Shown here: positions 23,498-31,197 of the stretch, in pieces | Position numbering within the stretch: position 1 is the stretch's first letter | How the letters are laid out: each line of letters opens with the position of its first letter | Assembly: GCF_001557235.1 (NCBI RefSeq) | Contig: NZ_LSJI01000024.1 | Span: 1-34,672, forward strand | Length of the DNA: 34,672 nucleotides | Direction of reading: 5' to 3' | DNA from: Phenylobacterium sp. CCH9-H3 | Lineage (GTDB): Bacteria > Pseudomonadota > Alphaproteobacteria > Caulobacterales > Caulobacteraceae | Program-made: the position numbers and the translations under genes | The notes under the pieces: model-generated | Told to the model about the DNA's origin: nothing | What the model saw: the letters and a program-made list of their open reading frames with translations, nothing else | Databases searched by the model: none

Positions 23498-24970
23498 ATG
23501 TCGGACCTCACCGGGCTCACCCTGAAGGCCGCCCTCGACGGGCTGGCCGCCAAGACCTTCTCGTCGGAAGAGATCACCAACGCGCACCTGGGCGCCATCG
23601 AGGCGGCCAGCGCGCTGAACGCCTTCGTCGTGAACACGCCGGACAAGGCGCTCGAGATGGCCAGGGCCTCCGACGCCCGCCGGGCCAAGGGCGAGGCGGG
23701 GCCGCTGGACGGCGCGCCGCTCGGCATCAAGGACCTGTTCTGCACCGAGGGCGTGGAGTCCACCGCCGCCTCGAAGATCCTGCGCGGCTTCAAGCCCGTC
23801 TACGAGAGCACGGTCACCTCCAACCTGTGGCGCGATGGCGCCGTCATGCTGGGCAAGCTCAACATGGACGAGTTCGCCATGGGCTCGTCCAACGAGACCT
23901 CCGCCTGGGGCCCGGTGGTGAATCCCTGGCGCGCGCAGGGCGGCAACGCCGACCTGACCCCGGGCGGCTCGTCGGGCGGCTCGGCCGCGGCGGTGGCGGC
24001 GGAGCTCTGCCTGGGCGCCACGGCGACGGACACCGGCGGGTCGATCCGCCAGCCCGCGGCCTTCACGGGCACGGTCGGGATCAAGCCGACCTACGGCCGT
24101 TGCTCGCGCTGGGGCATCGTGGCCTTCGCCTCGTCCCTGGACCAGGCCGGCCCGATGGCGCGGACCGTCGAGGACAGCGCCATCCTGCTGAAGTCCATGT
24201 CCGGCCACGATGCTAAGGACTCCACCAGCATCGACGCCGAAGTCCCTGATTTCCCGAACTTCTGCGGCAAGTCGGTGAAGGGCCTGCGGGTCGGGATCCC
24301 CAAGGAATACCGCGTCGACGGCATGCCGCCCGAGATCGAGAAGCTGTGGGAGCAGGGGATCGCCTGGCTGAAGGAGGCCGGCTGCGAGATCGTGGAAGTC
24401 AGCCTGCCGCACACCAAGTACGCGCTGCCGGCCTACTACATCATCGCCCCCGCCGAGGCCTCGTCGAACCTCGCCCGCTACGACGGCATGCGCTACGGCC
24501 TGCGCGTCGACGGCGCCAACCTGACCGAGACCTACGAGCAGACCCGCGCCGAGGGCTTCGGCGCCGAGGTGAAGCGCCGGATCCTGATCGGCACCTATGT
24601 GCTGTCGGCCGGCTACTACGACGCCTATTACCTCAAGGCGCTGAAGGTGCGCCGGCGCATCGCCGACGACTTCGACCAGGCCTGGCAGAAGGTCGACGCT
24701 CTGCTGACGCCCACCGCGCCGTCCGCCGCCTTCGCCCTCGGCGACAAGTCGGACGATCCGGTCGCCATGTACCTGAACGACATCTTCACGGTGACGGTGA
24801 ACCTGGCCGGCCTGCCGGGCATGAGCGTGCCCGCGGGCGTCGACGCCAATGGCCTGCCGCTGGGGCTGCAGCTCATCGGCCGCAACCTGGACGAGGGCAC
24901 GCTGTTCTCGCTGGGCTCGGCGATCGAGAAGGCCGCGGACTTCCGCGCCAAGCCGGCGAAGTGGTGGTGA
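23498..24970 (+). CDS. gatA: Asp-tRNA(Asn)/Glu-tRNA(Gln) amidotransferase subunit A
   Basis: 490 residues of the amidase-signature family. GatA hydrolyses glutamine and channels ammonia to GatB, which amidates mischarged Glu-tRNA(Gln) or Asp-tRNA(Asn). The Ser-cisSer-Lys triad is visible: Lys78 (LGIKDLF), cis-Ser158 ([12 protein letters not shown]) and nucleophile Ser182 ([10 protein letters not shown]); the 24-residue Ser-Ser spacing fits known GatA. Two-base gap to gatC. Unlike the usual gatCAB run, gatB is not next; a repeat element and an opposite-strand gene intervene. Confidence 0.97.
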   Translation: MSDLTGLTLKAALDGLAAKTFSSEEITNAHLGAIEAASALNAFVVNTPDKALEMARASDARRAKGEAGPLDGAPLGIKDLFCTEGVESTAASKILRGFKPVYESTVTSNLWRDGAVMLGKLNMDEFAMGSSNETSAWGPVVNPWRAQGGNADLTPGGSSGGSAAAVAAELCLGATATDTGGSIRQPAAFTGTVGIKPTYGRCSRWGIVAFASSLDQAGPMARTVEDSAILLKSMSGHDAKDSTSIDAEVPDFPNFCGKSVKGLRVGIPKEYRVDGMPPEIEKLWEQGIAWLKEAGCEIVEVSLPHTKYALPAYYIIAPAEASSNLARYDGMRYGLRVDGANLTETYEQTRAEGFGAEVKRRILIGTYVLSAGYYDAYYLKALKVRRRIADDFDQAWQKVDALLTPTAPSAAFALGDKSDDPVAMYLNDIFTVTVNLAGLPGMSVPAGVDANGLPLGLQLIGRNLDEGTLFSLGSAIEKAADFRAKPAKWW

Positions 24971-24987
24971 GATCGTTCCTCGCCTTC

Positions 24988-25090
24988 GGGGGAGGTGGCT
25001 CGCCGCGTGGCGGCGAGACGGAGGGGGTCCTCCGCGATCGGGCGGACCCCCTCAGTCAGCTTTGCTGACAGCTCCCCCGACGGGGGGAGC
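24988..25090. repeat. palindromic intergenic repeat, copy 2 (longer form)
   Basis: Begins GGGGGAGGTGGCTCGCCGCG. Hairpins in order: CTCGCCGC/GCGGCGAG (24999-25006/25010-25017), AGGGGGTCC/GGACCCCCT (25022 on, with an inner TCCGC/GCGGA), GTCAGC/GCTGAC with a TTT loop, and a final GCTCCCC/GGGGAGC (25071-25090). The first 43 bp match the reverse complement of the 21525-21568 element. It lies between gatA and the convergent small exported protein gene, where it may serve as a terminator. Confidence 0.8.
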
Positions 25091-25102
25091 AATTTCAGGA
25101 TC

Positions 25103-25414
25103 CTATTGGATCTTGTCGAACTCGGCCTGGATGGCCTTCAGCTTGGCGTCGTCCAGGGCGCCCTGGCTCATCGGCGCGACCTGGGCCAGCGTCATGGTGG
25201 CGATCTGGTCGTAGAACTGCGGGATTTCCGGCAGGGCGGCTTCGAGGGCGGCCTTGGCCTTCTCGTTCTTGATGATGTCGCCGATCGGCGTGGATTCGAC
25301 CGAGAGCTTGCCCGCGGCGGGCGCGGCGGCGGCGTGGTCCTTGTGGTCCTGCGCCAGGGCCGGCGCGGCGACCGCGGCCACGGCGAGCGCGGCGGCGAAA
25401 GCGAGAGTCTTCAT
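25103..25414 (-). CDS. small exported protein, unknown function
   Basis: 103 residues from ATG 25414, which follows AAGGAA on the minus strand. MKTLAFAAALAVAAVAAPALA is a signal peptide; cleavage after ALA would leave about 82 residues starting QDHKDHAAAA. The mature part has a His/Asp/Ala-rich opening, then a charged helical stretch (VESTPIGDIIKNEKAKAALEAALPEI, given here as key residues only in part) and ends AKLKAIQAEFDKIQ. No cysteine. I do not recognise a family; similar small periplasmic proteins occur in Caulobacterales. An upstream start at 25483 would add 23 residues without signal-peptide character. Confidence 0.75.
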   Translation of the reverse strand: MKTLAFAAALAVAAVAAPALAQDHKDHAAAAPAAGKLSVESTPIGDIIKNEKAKAALEAALPEIPQFYDQIATMTLAQVAPMSQGALDDAKLKAIQAEFDKIQ

Positions 25415-25544
25415 TTGGGTGTTCCTTTTCCCCGGTCTAAGCGCCGTTAAGACGCGTGGAACTTTGAGTCTATTTCCGGGCATTTGCGCAAGAGGGCATC
25501 TGCACGCGCTTCCCGTCCGGCCCGGGCGGCGCTAGTACGCGGGC

Positions 25545-27044
25545 ATGAACGACGCGACCAACGCCAAGCAGATCCAGGGCCGCACCGGCCCCTGGGAGAT
25601 CGTCCTCGGCCTCGAGGTGCACGCCCAGGTGTCGTCCAACGCCAAGCTGTTCTCGGGCGCCGCCGTCGGCGCGGGGGCCGCGCCCAACGTCCAGGTCAGC
25701 CTGGTGGACGCCGCCATGCCCGGCATGCTGCCCGTCATCAACCGCCACTGCGTGGAGCAGGCGATCAAGACGGGCCTGGGGCTGAAGGCCAAGATCAACC
25801 AATGGTCGCGCTTCGACCGGAAGAACTATTTCTATCCCGATCTGCCCCAGGGCTATCAGATCAGCCAGTTCAAGGACCCCGTCGTGGGCGAGGGCGAGGT
25901 CACCGTCGAGCGCGACGACGGCTCCACCTTCACGGTGCGGATCGAGCGGCTGCACCTGGAGCAGGACGCCGGCAAGCTGCTGCACGACCAGGAGCCGAAC
26001 GCCACCTGCGTGGACCTGAACCGCGCCGGCACGGCCCTGATGGAGATCGTCTCCCGGCCCGACATGCGCACCTCGGAAGAGGCCGCGGCCTATGTGAAGA
26101 AGCTGCGGACGATCCTGATCTATCTCGGGACCTGCGACGGCGACATGGAGAAGGGCAATCTGCGCGCCGACGTGAACGTCTCGGTCTGCCGCCCCGGCGC
26201 CTACGAGAAGTACCGTGAGACCGGCGATTTCAGCCACCTGGGCACCCGCTGCGAGATCAAGAACGTCAACTCGTTCCGCTTCATCCAGCAGGCGATCGAG
26301 TACGAGGCCCGACGCCAGATCGAGATCCTGGAGGATGGCGGCAAGATCGACCAGGAGACCCGCCTGTTCGACACGGTGAAGGGCGAGACGCGCTCCATGC
26401 GCTCGAAGGAAGAGGCGCACGACTACCGCTACTTCCCCGACCCCGACCTCTTGCCGCTGACGCTGGATCCGGCGTGGATCAAGCGGATCGAAGAGGGCCT
26501 GCCCGAACTGCCCGACGCCAAGAAGGCCCGGCTGCAGTCGCAGTACGGGCTGTCGGCCTATGACGCGGGCGTCCTGATCATCGACCAGGCCCGCGCCGAC
26601 TTCTACGAGGCGGCGGCCAAGGGCCGCGACGCCAAGCTGGTGGCCAACTGGGTGACCAACGACCTGGCCGCCCGCCTGACCGCCGGCGGCCTCGACATCG
26701 CCGACTCGCCGATCAAGCCCGCGGCCGTCGCTGAGCTCGTCCAGCTGATCGAGGAGGGGGTGATCTCGTCCAAGATCGCCAAGGACGTCTTCGAGCGCAT
26801 GTGGGCGGGCGAGGGCAGTCCTGCGGAGATCGTCGAGAAGCAGGGCCTGAAGCAGGTCAGCGACACCGGCGAGCTGGAAAAGATCATCGACGACCTGATC
26901 GCCGCCAACCCCGGCCAGGCCGCCCAGGTGAAGGAAAAGCCCCAGGCGATCGGCTGGTTCGTGGGCCAGGTGATGAAGGCCACCGGCGGCAAGGCCAACC
27001 CGGGCGTGATCAACCAGCTTCTGAAGAGCAAGCTGGAAGCCTAG
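25545..27044 (+). CDS. gatB: Asp-tRNA(Asn)/Glu-tRNA(Gln) amidotransferase subunit B
   Basis: 499 residues. GatB binds the mischarged tRNA and carries out the ATP-dependent amidation. Family landmarks: LGLEVHAQ near the start, [45 protein letters not shown] and [15 protein letters not shown] in the catalytic cradle; the C-terminal helical and YqeY-like tRNA-binding tail begins near residue 300 and ends [18 protein letters not shown] 25545; GCTAGTAC about 15 bp upstream may be a -10 element, so it is likely expressed from its own promoter and not from the gatCA transcript. Convergent with the RcnB-like gene, gap 3 bp. Confidence 0.97.
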   Translation: MNDATNAKQIQGRTGPWEIVLGLEVHAQVSSNAKLFSGAAVGAGAAPNVQVSLVDAAMPGMLPVINRHCVEQAIKTGLGLKAKINQWSRFDRKNYFYPDLPQGYQISQFKDPVVGEGEVTVERDDGSTFTVRIERLHLEQDAGKLLHDQEPNATCVDLNRAGTALMEIVSRPDMRTSEEAAAYVKKLRTILIYLGTCDGDMEKGNLRADVNVSVCRPGAYEKYRETGDFSHLGTRCEIKNVNSFRFIQQAIEYEARRQIEILEDGGKIDQETRLFDTVKGETRSMRSKEEAHDYRYFPDPDLLPLTLDPAWIKRIEEGLPELPDAKKARLQSQYGLSAYDAGVLIIDQARADFYEAAAKGRDAKLVANWVTNDLAARLTAGGLDIADSPIKPAAVAELVQLIEEGVISSKIAKDVFERMWAGEGSPAEIVEKQGLKQVSDTGELEKIIDDLIAANPGQAAQVKEKPQAIGWFVGQVMKATGGKANPGVINQLLKSKLEA

Positions 27045-27047
27045 GCG

Positions 27048-27551
27048 TCAGTCCACCCGGTCGAAGATCCGGCCGCTGCCCATCTCGACCAGGGCGAAGC
27101 CGTTGCCCATCCGGACCCAGGCATAGCCCTGGGGCGGGGGCCGCAGGCGATAGCGCCGGTAGTCGCCCACCACGTCGCCGCGATAGCCGTCGGGCACGTA
27201 GCCGCGCCGCACGCCCGGCGCCGGACGCATGTAGTTGGGCCGCGGCCCCTGCATGTAGTCGGGACGTCCGCGGTCGTCGTCGCGCCGCCGCTCCTCGTAG
27301 CGCGGACGCTCGTCCACGTAGCGGGGGCGGTCGTCGTCGTAGCGCGGGCGGTCGCGGCCGCGGTCGCCCCGCTCGCGGCGCTCCTGTCCTCCGCCGCGCC
27401 GCTCATAGCCGCGCTCTGGGCCGCGCCCACGGCTCTCCTGTCGCTCGGCGCGCCGGCCCTGGTCGCCGTCGCGGGCGAGGGCGGGCGCCGCCAGGGGCAT
27501 GGCCGCCGCCACGCTGGCCGCCGCCGCCATCAGGAGGATCAGACGCTTCAT
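27048..27551 (-). CDS. RcnB-like periplasmic protein with Arg-rich repeats
   Basis: About 167 residues. MKRLILLMAAAASVAAAMPL then APALA is a signal peptide. The mature protein has a long low-complexity Arg/Asp/Gly segment including tandem RPRYDDD-RPRYVDE-RPRYEER units, and a C-terminal domain of RcnB type: GDYRRYRLRPPPQGYAWVRM then GNGFALVEMGSGRIFDRV. RcnB in E. coli is a periplasmic factor in nickel/cobalt homeostasis, but most homologues, including these Arg-rich ones, are uncharacterised. No Cys and no evident metal site. An ATG at 27566 would add five residues; neither start has a good ribosome site. Confidence 0.8.
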   Translation of the reverse strand: MKRLILLMAAAASVAAAMPLAAPALARDGDQGRRAERQESRGRGPERGYERRGGGQERRERGDRGRDRPRYDDDRPRYVDERPRYEERRRDDDRGRPDYMQGPRPNYMRPAPGVRRGYVPDGYRGDVVGDYRRYRLRPPPQGYAWVRMGNGFALVEMGSGRIFDRVD

Positions 27552-27755
27552 CTTGGCATCGAGCATGGCGGGAACTGGCTGAACTCTCCCTGAACGCCGT
27601 CGCCCGATCAGAACGACGTTGGCTGCGACATCTACGCCGTATCGCCCGCCCCCCGAAAGACGGAACGCGTGGGACGCACGCCGGCGCCACTCCAGGTCGA
27701 AGGGGTGCGGTCGAATGTCCCAGGGGCGAATCCTGACGATTCCACAACGGCGGCC

Positions 27756-27770
27756 TTAACCATGTGTTCA
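27756..27770 (+). promoter_or_regulatory. possible CtrA half-match upstream of the Sel1-like gene
   Basis: TTAA-CCATGTG-TTCA matches the CtrA site TTAA-N7-TTAA with one mismatch. It lies about 80 bp before the Sel1-like gene, in the 285-bp divergent gap (27567-27851) that otherwise shows nothing recognisable. The organism certainly carries the CtrA pathway (divK, pleD), but one 15-bp near-match is weak evidence. Confidence 0.25.
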
Positions 27771-27851
27771 GCGCAAGCTTGGTTTTCTTCCGCCTGTGGA
27801 TCGGTCAGGGGCTCGAAAATCGAGGCCGCCGGTTCGACGAGGATAGAAACC

Positions 27852-28124
27852 ATGCTGGCGAGCATCGACATGAAGTCCGACGCCCTGCCGCTGCCGACTC
27901 CGGACGCGACGGGCGACGAGTTGTTCCGTATGGGCCTGCTGTATTCCACGGGCCAGGGCGGCGCGCCGCTCGACTACGTCTCGGCGCACATGCTGTTCAA
28001 CCTGGCCGCCATGCGCGGCTCGATCGAGGCCAAGGTCTACCGCAAGGAGATCGCCCACGAGATGGCCTCGGAAGACGTCGCCGAGGCCCAGCGCCAGGCC
28101 CGCCAGTGGCTGGCCCAGGGCTGA
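27852..28124 (+). CDS. Sel1-like repeat protein, short
   Basis: 90 residues. A single Sel1/TPR-like helical pair is visible: ELFRMGLLYSTGQGGAPLDY then VSAHMLFNLAAMRGSIEAK, with the G-x-LY-x-G and AHMLFNLAA hallmarks, then an amphipathic helix ending EAQRQARQWLAQG. Sel1 repeats mediate protein-protein contacts. There is no signal peptide, so it is cytoplasmic. GAGGATAG precedes ATG 27852. The frame is open back to 27669, but that part has no repeat character. Function unknown. Confidence 0.78.
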   Translation: MLASIDMKSDALPLPTPDATGDELFRMGLLYSTGQGGAPLDYVSAHMLFNLAAMRGSIEAKVYRKEIAHEMASEDVAEAQRQARQWLAQG

Positions 28125-28154
28125 GCTGAAGTCCGGTCTGGCCGCCACGCGATT

Positions 28155-28203
28155 TTGGCGGCCGCGACCGGCTAGGCAGAGCGGCCATCGTCCGCTAAGA
28201 ACC
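28155..28203 (+). promoter_or_regulatory. candidate promoter(s) of tRNA-Ser
   Basis: TTGGCG (28155-28160) followed after 10 nt by GCTAGG (28171) and a second -10-like GCTAAGAAC (28194-28202) lie 35-80 bp upstream of the tRNA. GCTA-type -10 elements are typical of Caulobacter housekeeping and stable-RNA promoters. Pattern-based only. Confidence 0.35.
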
Positions 28204-28236
28204 GCCCTCCCGCGGGCGCCACGGCGCCTGCGAGCC

Positions 28237-28326
28237 GGTGACGTGGCCGAGTGGCTGAAGGCAACGGTTTGCTAAATCGTCATACTCGAAAGGGTATCGA
28301 GGGTTCGAATCCCTCCGTCACCGCCA
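28237..28326 (+). tRNA. tRNA-Ser(GCU)
   Basis: A 90-nt cloverleaf including encoded CCA. The acceptor arms GGTGACG (28237-28243) and CGTCACC (28316-28322) pair perfectly, with discriminator G and CCA at 28324-28326. The anticodon loop TTGCTAA gives anticodon GCT (28271-28273), reading AGC/AGU serine codons. The long variable arm (TACTCGAAAGGGTA) confirms a class II serine tRNA, and the T loop has GGTTCGAATCC. Confidence 0.97.
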
Positions 28327-28442
28327 CTTCTTCCTGACAATCCGGCATCCCCTTCCGCGCCCAACGGGGCTTGGATGACGCCGCGTCCGGCGTGATCCTG
28401 TCCGTTCGGCGCCGCGTCAGACGGCGCGCGAAGGGTGGACGC

Positions 28443-29675
28443 ATGGCAAGCTACGATCTGGTCGTCGTGGGCGGCGGCATCGGCGGATCGGCGCTGGCGA
28501 CCGTGATGGCGCGGGCTGGGCGCTCGGTTCTGCTGCTGGAGCAGTCCGAAGTCTACGAGGACCGAGTCCGCGGCGAGTGGATCGCGCCCTGGGGCGTCGA
28601 TGAGGTGAAGCGCCTGGGCCTCTACGACCTGTTGCGGGACGCCGGCGGCCACCACATCACCCGCCACGTCACCTACGATGAGCACGTCGACCCGGCGATC
28701 GCCGAGGCGGCGCCCACGCCGCTGGGACTGTTCCGCGAGGGCGTGCCGGGGCCCCTGTGCCTGGGCCATCCGCACCATTGCCAGACGCTGTTCGACGCCG
28801 CCGCCGCGGCCGGGGCCGAAACCCTGCGCGGCGTGCGGGTGATCGAGGTGCGGGCGGGCGCGGAGCCGCGTGTGACCTACGAGGTCGGCGGCGAGACGCG
28901 AACCGCCGCGGCCCGCCTGGTGGTCGGGGCGGACGGCCGGACCTCCCAGGTCCGGGAGGCCGCGGGCATCGTCCTGCATCAGGACCCGCCGCATCACTGG
29001 TTCGCCGGGCTGCTGGTCGAGGGCGTCGAGGAGTGGCCGGCCGACCTGCAGGCCATCGGCACGGAGGGTGACTTCGGCTTCCTGGCGTTTCCGCAAGGCG
29101 GCGGACGGGTGCGGGTCTATGGCGGCTACGCCCTGGACGAGGCCAAGCGGTTCAAGGGGCCGGATGGGCCGCGGCGGTTCCTGGACGCCTTCGCCATGAA
29201 GTGCAGCCCCGCCAACCGGCACATCGCCGCCGGGCGGCCGGCCGGGCCGCTCTACAGCTACATCAACGCCGACGCCTGGACCGACAAGCCGTTCGCCCGG
29301 GGCGTGGTCCTCGTGGGGGACGCGGCCGGATGGAACGACCCCATCGTCGGGCTGGGCCTGTCCATCACCTACCGGGACGTGCGCCTGGTCAGCGAGATCC
29401 TGAAGGCTTCCGACGACTGGTCCGAGCCGGCGCTGGAACCCTATGCCGAAGAACGGGCCGAGCGGATGCGGCGACTGCGGATCGCCGCCCGGCTGCAGGC
29501 CGCGCTGGACATGGAGTTCGGACCCGAGGCCGCGGCGCGCCGGCGCAGCTATCACGAGCGGGGCGCCGTGGACCCCACTCTTCGCCTGCATTCCATCGCT
29601 GTGATGGCAGGCCCTGAACTGGCGCCGCCGGAGACCTTCACCGACGCGCACCGCGAGCGGGTGCTGGGAGCCTGA
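28443..29675 (+). CDS. FAD-dependent monooxygenase (PHBH-like fold)
   Basis: 410 residues from ATG 28443. FAD-binding motifs of class A flavoprotein monooxygenases: VVVGGGIGGSALA (10-15 core), LVVGADGRTSQVREAAG (DG motif, about 160-175) and GVVLVGDAAGWNDPIVGLGLS (GD motif, 287-307). Such enzymes use NAD(P)H and O2 to hydroxylate or epoxidise substrates, usually aromatic or polyketide/terpenoid. The segment RVRGEWIAPWGVDEVKRLG resembles halogenase/geranylgeranyl-reductase relatives, but a halogenase WxWxIP motif is absent. It starts a tight co-directional run: the SnoaL-like gene begins two bases after its stop. Substrate unknown. GAAGGGTGGA precedes the start. Confidence 0.88.
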   Translation: MASYDLVVVGGGIGGSALATVMARAGRSVLLLEQSEVYEDRVRGEWIAPWGVDEVKRLGLYDLLRDAGGHHITRHVTYDEHVDPAIAEAAPTPLGLFREGVPGPLCLGHPHHCQTLFDAAAAAGAETLRGVRVIEVRAGAEPRVTYEVGGETRTAAARLVVGADGRTSQVREAAGIVLHQDPPHHWFAGLLVEGVEEWPADLQAIGTEGDFGFLAFPQGGGRVRVYGGYALDEAKRFKGPDGPRRFLDAFAMKCSPANRHIAAGRPAGPLYSYINADAWTDKPFARGVVLVGDAAGWNDPIVGLGLSITYRDVRLVSEILKASDDWSEPALEPYAEERAERMRRLRIAARLQAALDMEFGPEAAARRRSYHERGAVDPTLRLHSIAVMAGPELAPPETFTDAHRERVLGA

Positions 29676-29677
29676 CC

Positions 29678-30031
29678 ATGGACATCGCCGACTACAACGC
29701 CCGCTGGCTCGCGGCCTGGACCGCCAAGGACGTGGACGGCCTCTGCGGCTTCTACGCCGAGGATTGCGTCTACCGCGACCCGCAGACCGCCGGCGGCCTG
29801 ACCGGCAATGCGGCGCTGCGGGCCTATCTCACCGGCCTCTTCGCCGCCACGCCGCCGATGACCTACACGCCCGACGAGACCTGGCCGATTCCGGGTGGCT
29901 TCTGCGGTCGCTGGCACTGCGAGATCGGGCCGGGGGGATCGGGCGGCCGGCTGCGCGGCTTCGATCTGGTCATCCTGGATGGCGACCGGATCGCCCTGAA
30001 CGAGGTCTATGTCCACCAGATGCCCGCATGA
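29678..30031 (+). CDS. SnoaL-like/NTF2-fold protein
   Basis: 117 residues with the NTF2-like cone fold seen in SnoaL-type cyclases, ketosteroid isomerases and dehydratases: DYNARWLAAWTAKDVDGLCG, then FYAEDCVYRDP, then GNAALRAYLTGLFAATPPM, and final strands RLRGFDLVILDGDRIALNE. It could isomerise or cyclise the product of the preceding monooxygenase, or just bind it; the fold does not decide. Two-base gap from the monooxygenase, and its ATG-A overlaps the kinase start by 4 bp, so the three genes are one operon. Confidence 0.85.
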   Translation: MDIADYNARWLAAWTAKDVDGLCGFYAEDCVYRDPQTAGGLTGNAALRAYLTGLFAATPPMTYTPDETWPIPGGFCGRWHCEIGPGGSGGRLRGFDLVILDGDRIALNEVYVHQMPA

Positions 30032-31119
30032 CCGCCACCCTCGTGAGGCCCGACATCCGCCGCCCAGGCGCCATCGACGCCGCCTGGCTGACCGCGGTCC
30101 TGCAGAACGCCGGGGTGGACGCCGTCGTCTCGGGGTTCGAGGCGAAGAACGTCGGCACGGGCCAGATCGGCGAAAGCGTCCGCTTCCGGCTGCGTTACGG
30201 GCGGGAAGGCGAGGGGGCGCCGGCCTCGCTGGTGGGCAAGTTTCCCTCGCCCGACGAGACCAGCCGCGGCGCCGGGATCATGCTGGGTAACTACCTGCGC
30301 GAGGTGCGCTTCTACCAGCAGCTGGCGCCCAAGGCCCTGGTCCAGACCCCCCGCTGCTGGTTCGCCGACACCGACGAGACCGGCGGCGAGTTCGTGCTGA
30401 TGATGGAGGACCTGGCGCCGGCCGAGCAGGGCGACCAGCTCCAGGGCGTCACCCTCGACCAGGCCAGGCTGGTGGTGGAGCAGGCGGCCCGCCTGCACGC
30501 GTCGTTCTGGAACGACGAGAGCCTGGACGACCTGCCGTGGGTGCAGGGCTCCAAGGCCGCGCCCGCCAGCGCGGTGACGCCCGAGTTGGTCAGTGGCCTG
30601 TGGCAGGGGTTCCGGGCGCGCTACGCCGAACGTCTCCAGCCGCACTGGATCGAGGTCGGCGAGGCGTTGACTAGCCGGTGGGGCGCGTTCAGCGAGCGCA
30701 CGCCGGGGCCCCGCACCCTGGCGCACCACGACTTCCGGCCGGACAACATGATGTTCGGCACGCCGGCCGGGGGGTATCCGGTGACGGTGCTGGACTGGCA
30801 GTCCTTCACCTATGCGGTCGGCGCGACCGATGTGGCCTACTTCCTCGCCGGCGCCCTGCCGCCCGAGATCCGCTGGGCCCACGAGGACGAACTCCTGGGT
30901 CTCTACCACCGCGAGCTGATCCGCCTGGGGGTAGGGGGCTATTCCATGGACGACCTGCGCCGCGACTACGGCGTGGGCGCCTTCCAGCTTTTCCTGACCG
31001 CCTTCTTCGCCTCGATGGTGGTGGTCCGGACCCCGCGCGGGGACGACATGTTCATGCAGATGCTGGGCGGCGCCTGCGACCACATCGCCGACCACGACGC
31101 CCTGGCGGCCCTGGGCTGA
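30028..31119 (+). CDS. EcKinase/APH-like phosphotransferase
   Basis: 363 residues from ATG 30028, overlapping the SnoaL-like stop (ATGA). Protein-kinase-like fold of the ecdysteroid-kinase/DUF1679 group: the ATP lysine is likely Lys71 in LVGKFPSP, the hinge region is FVLMMEDLAP, the catalytic loop LAHHDFRPDNMMF (Asp235, Asn240) and the metal-binding Asp256 in VTVLDWQSF. These kinases phosphorylate small molecules such as steroids, choline or aminoglycosides; in bacteria many are uncharacterised and sit beside oxidative pathway genes. Its target is unknown. The context suggests phosphorylation of an oxidised alcohol intermediate. Confidence 0.88.
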   Translation: MTATLVRPDIRRPGAIDAAWLTAVLQNAGVDAVVSGFEAKNVGTGQIGESVRFRLRYGREGEGAPASLVGKFPSPDETSRGAGIMLGNYLREVRFYQQLAPKALVQTPRCWFADTDETGGEFVLMMEDLAPAEQGDQLQGVTLDQARLVVEQAARLHASFWNDESLDDLPWVQGSKAAPASAVTPELVSGLWQGFRARYAERLQPHWIEVGEALTSRWGAFSERTPGPRTLAHHDFRPDNMMFGTPAGGYPVTVLDWQSFTYAVGATDVAYFLAGALPPEIRWAHEDELLGLYHRELIRLGVGGYSMDDLRRDYGVGAFQLFLTAFFASMVVVRTPRGDDMFMQMLGGACDHIADHDALAALG

Positions 31120-31197
31120 CCCTGCGTCACGATTACGGCTGGTATGTGAACGTCGATCAGTTATCCTGCCCGCAAAGACGAGGGGGCGGAAATCGCA

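Noticed and set aside
28237..28326. tRNA-Ser as the attachment site of a genomic island covering 28.4-34.6 kb
   Set aside because: No integrase and no second copy of the tRNA 3' end (GGTTCGAATCCCTCC) were seen to the right, so no island boundary can be supported within the window.
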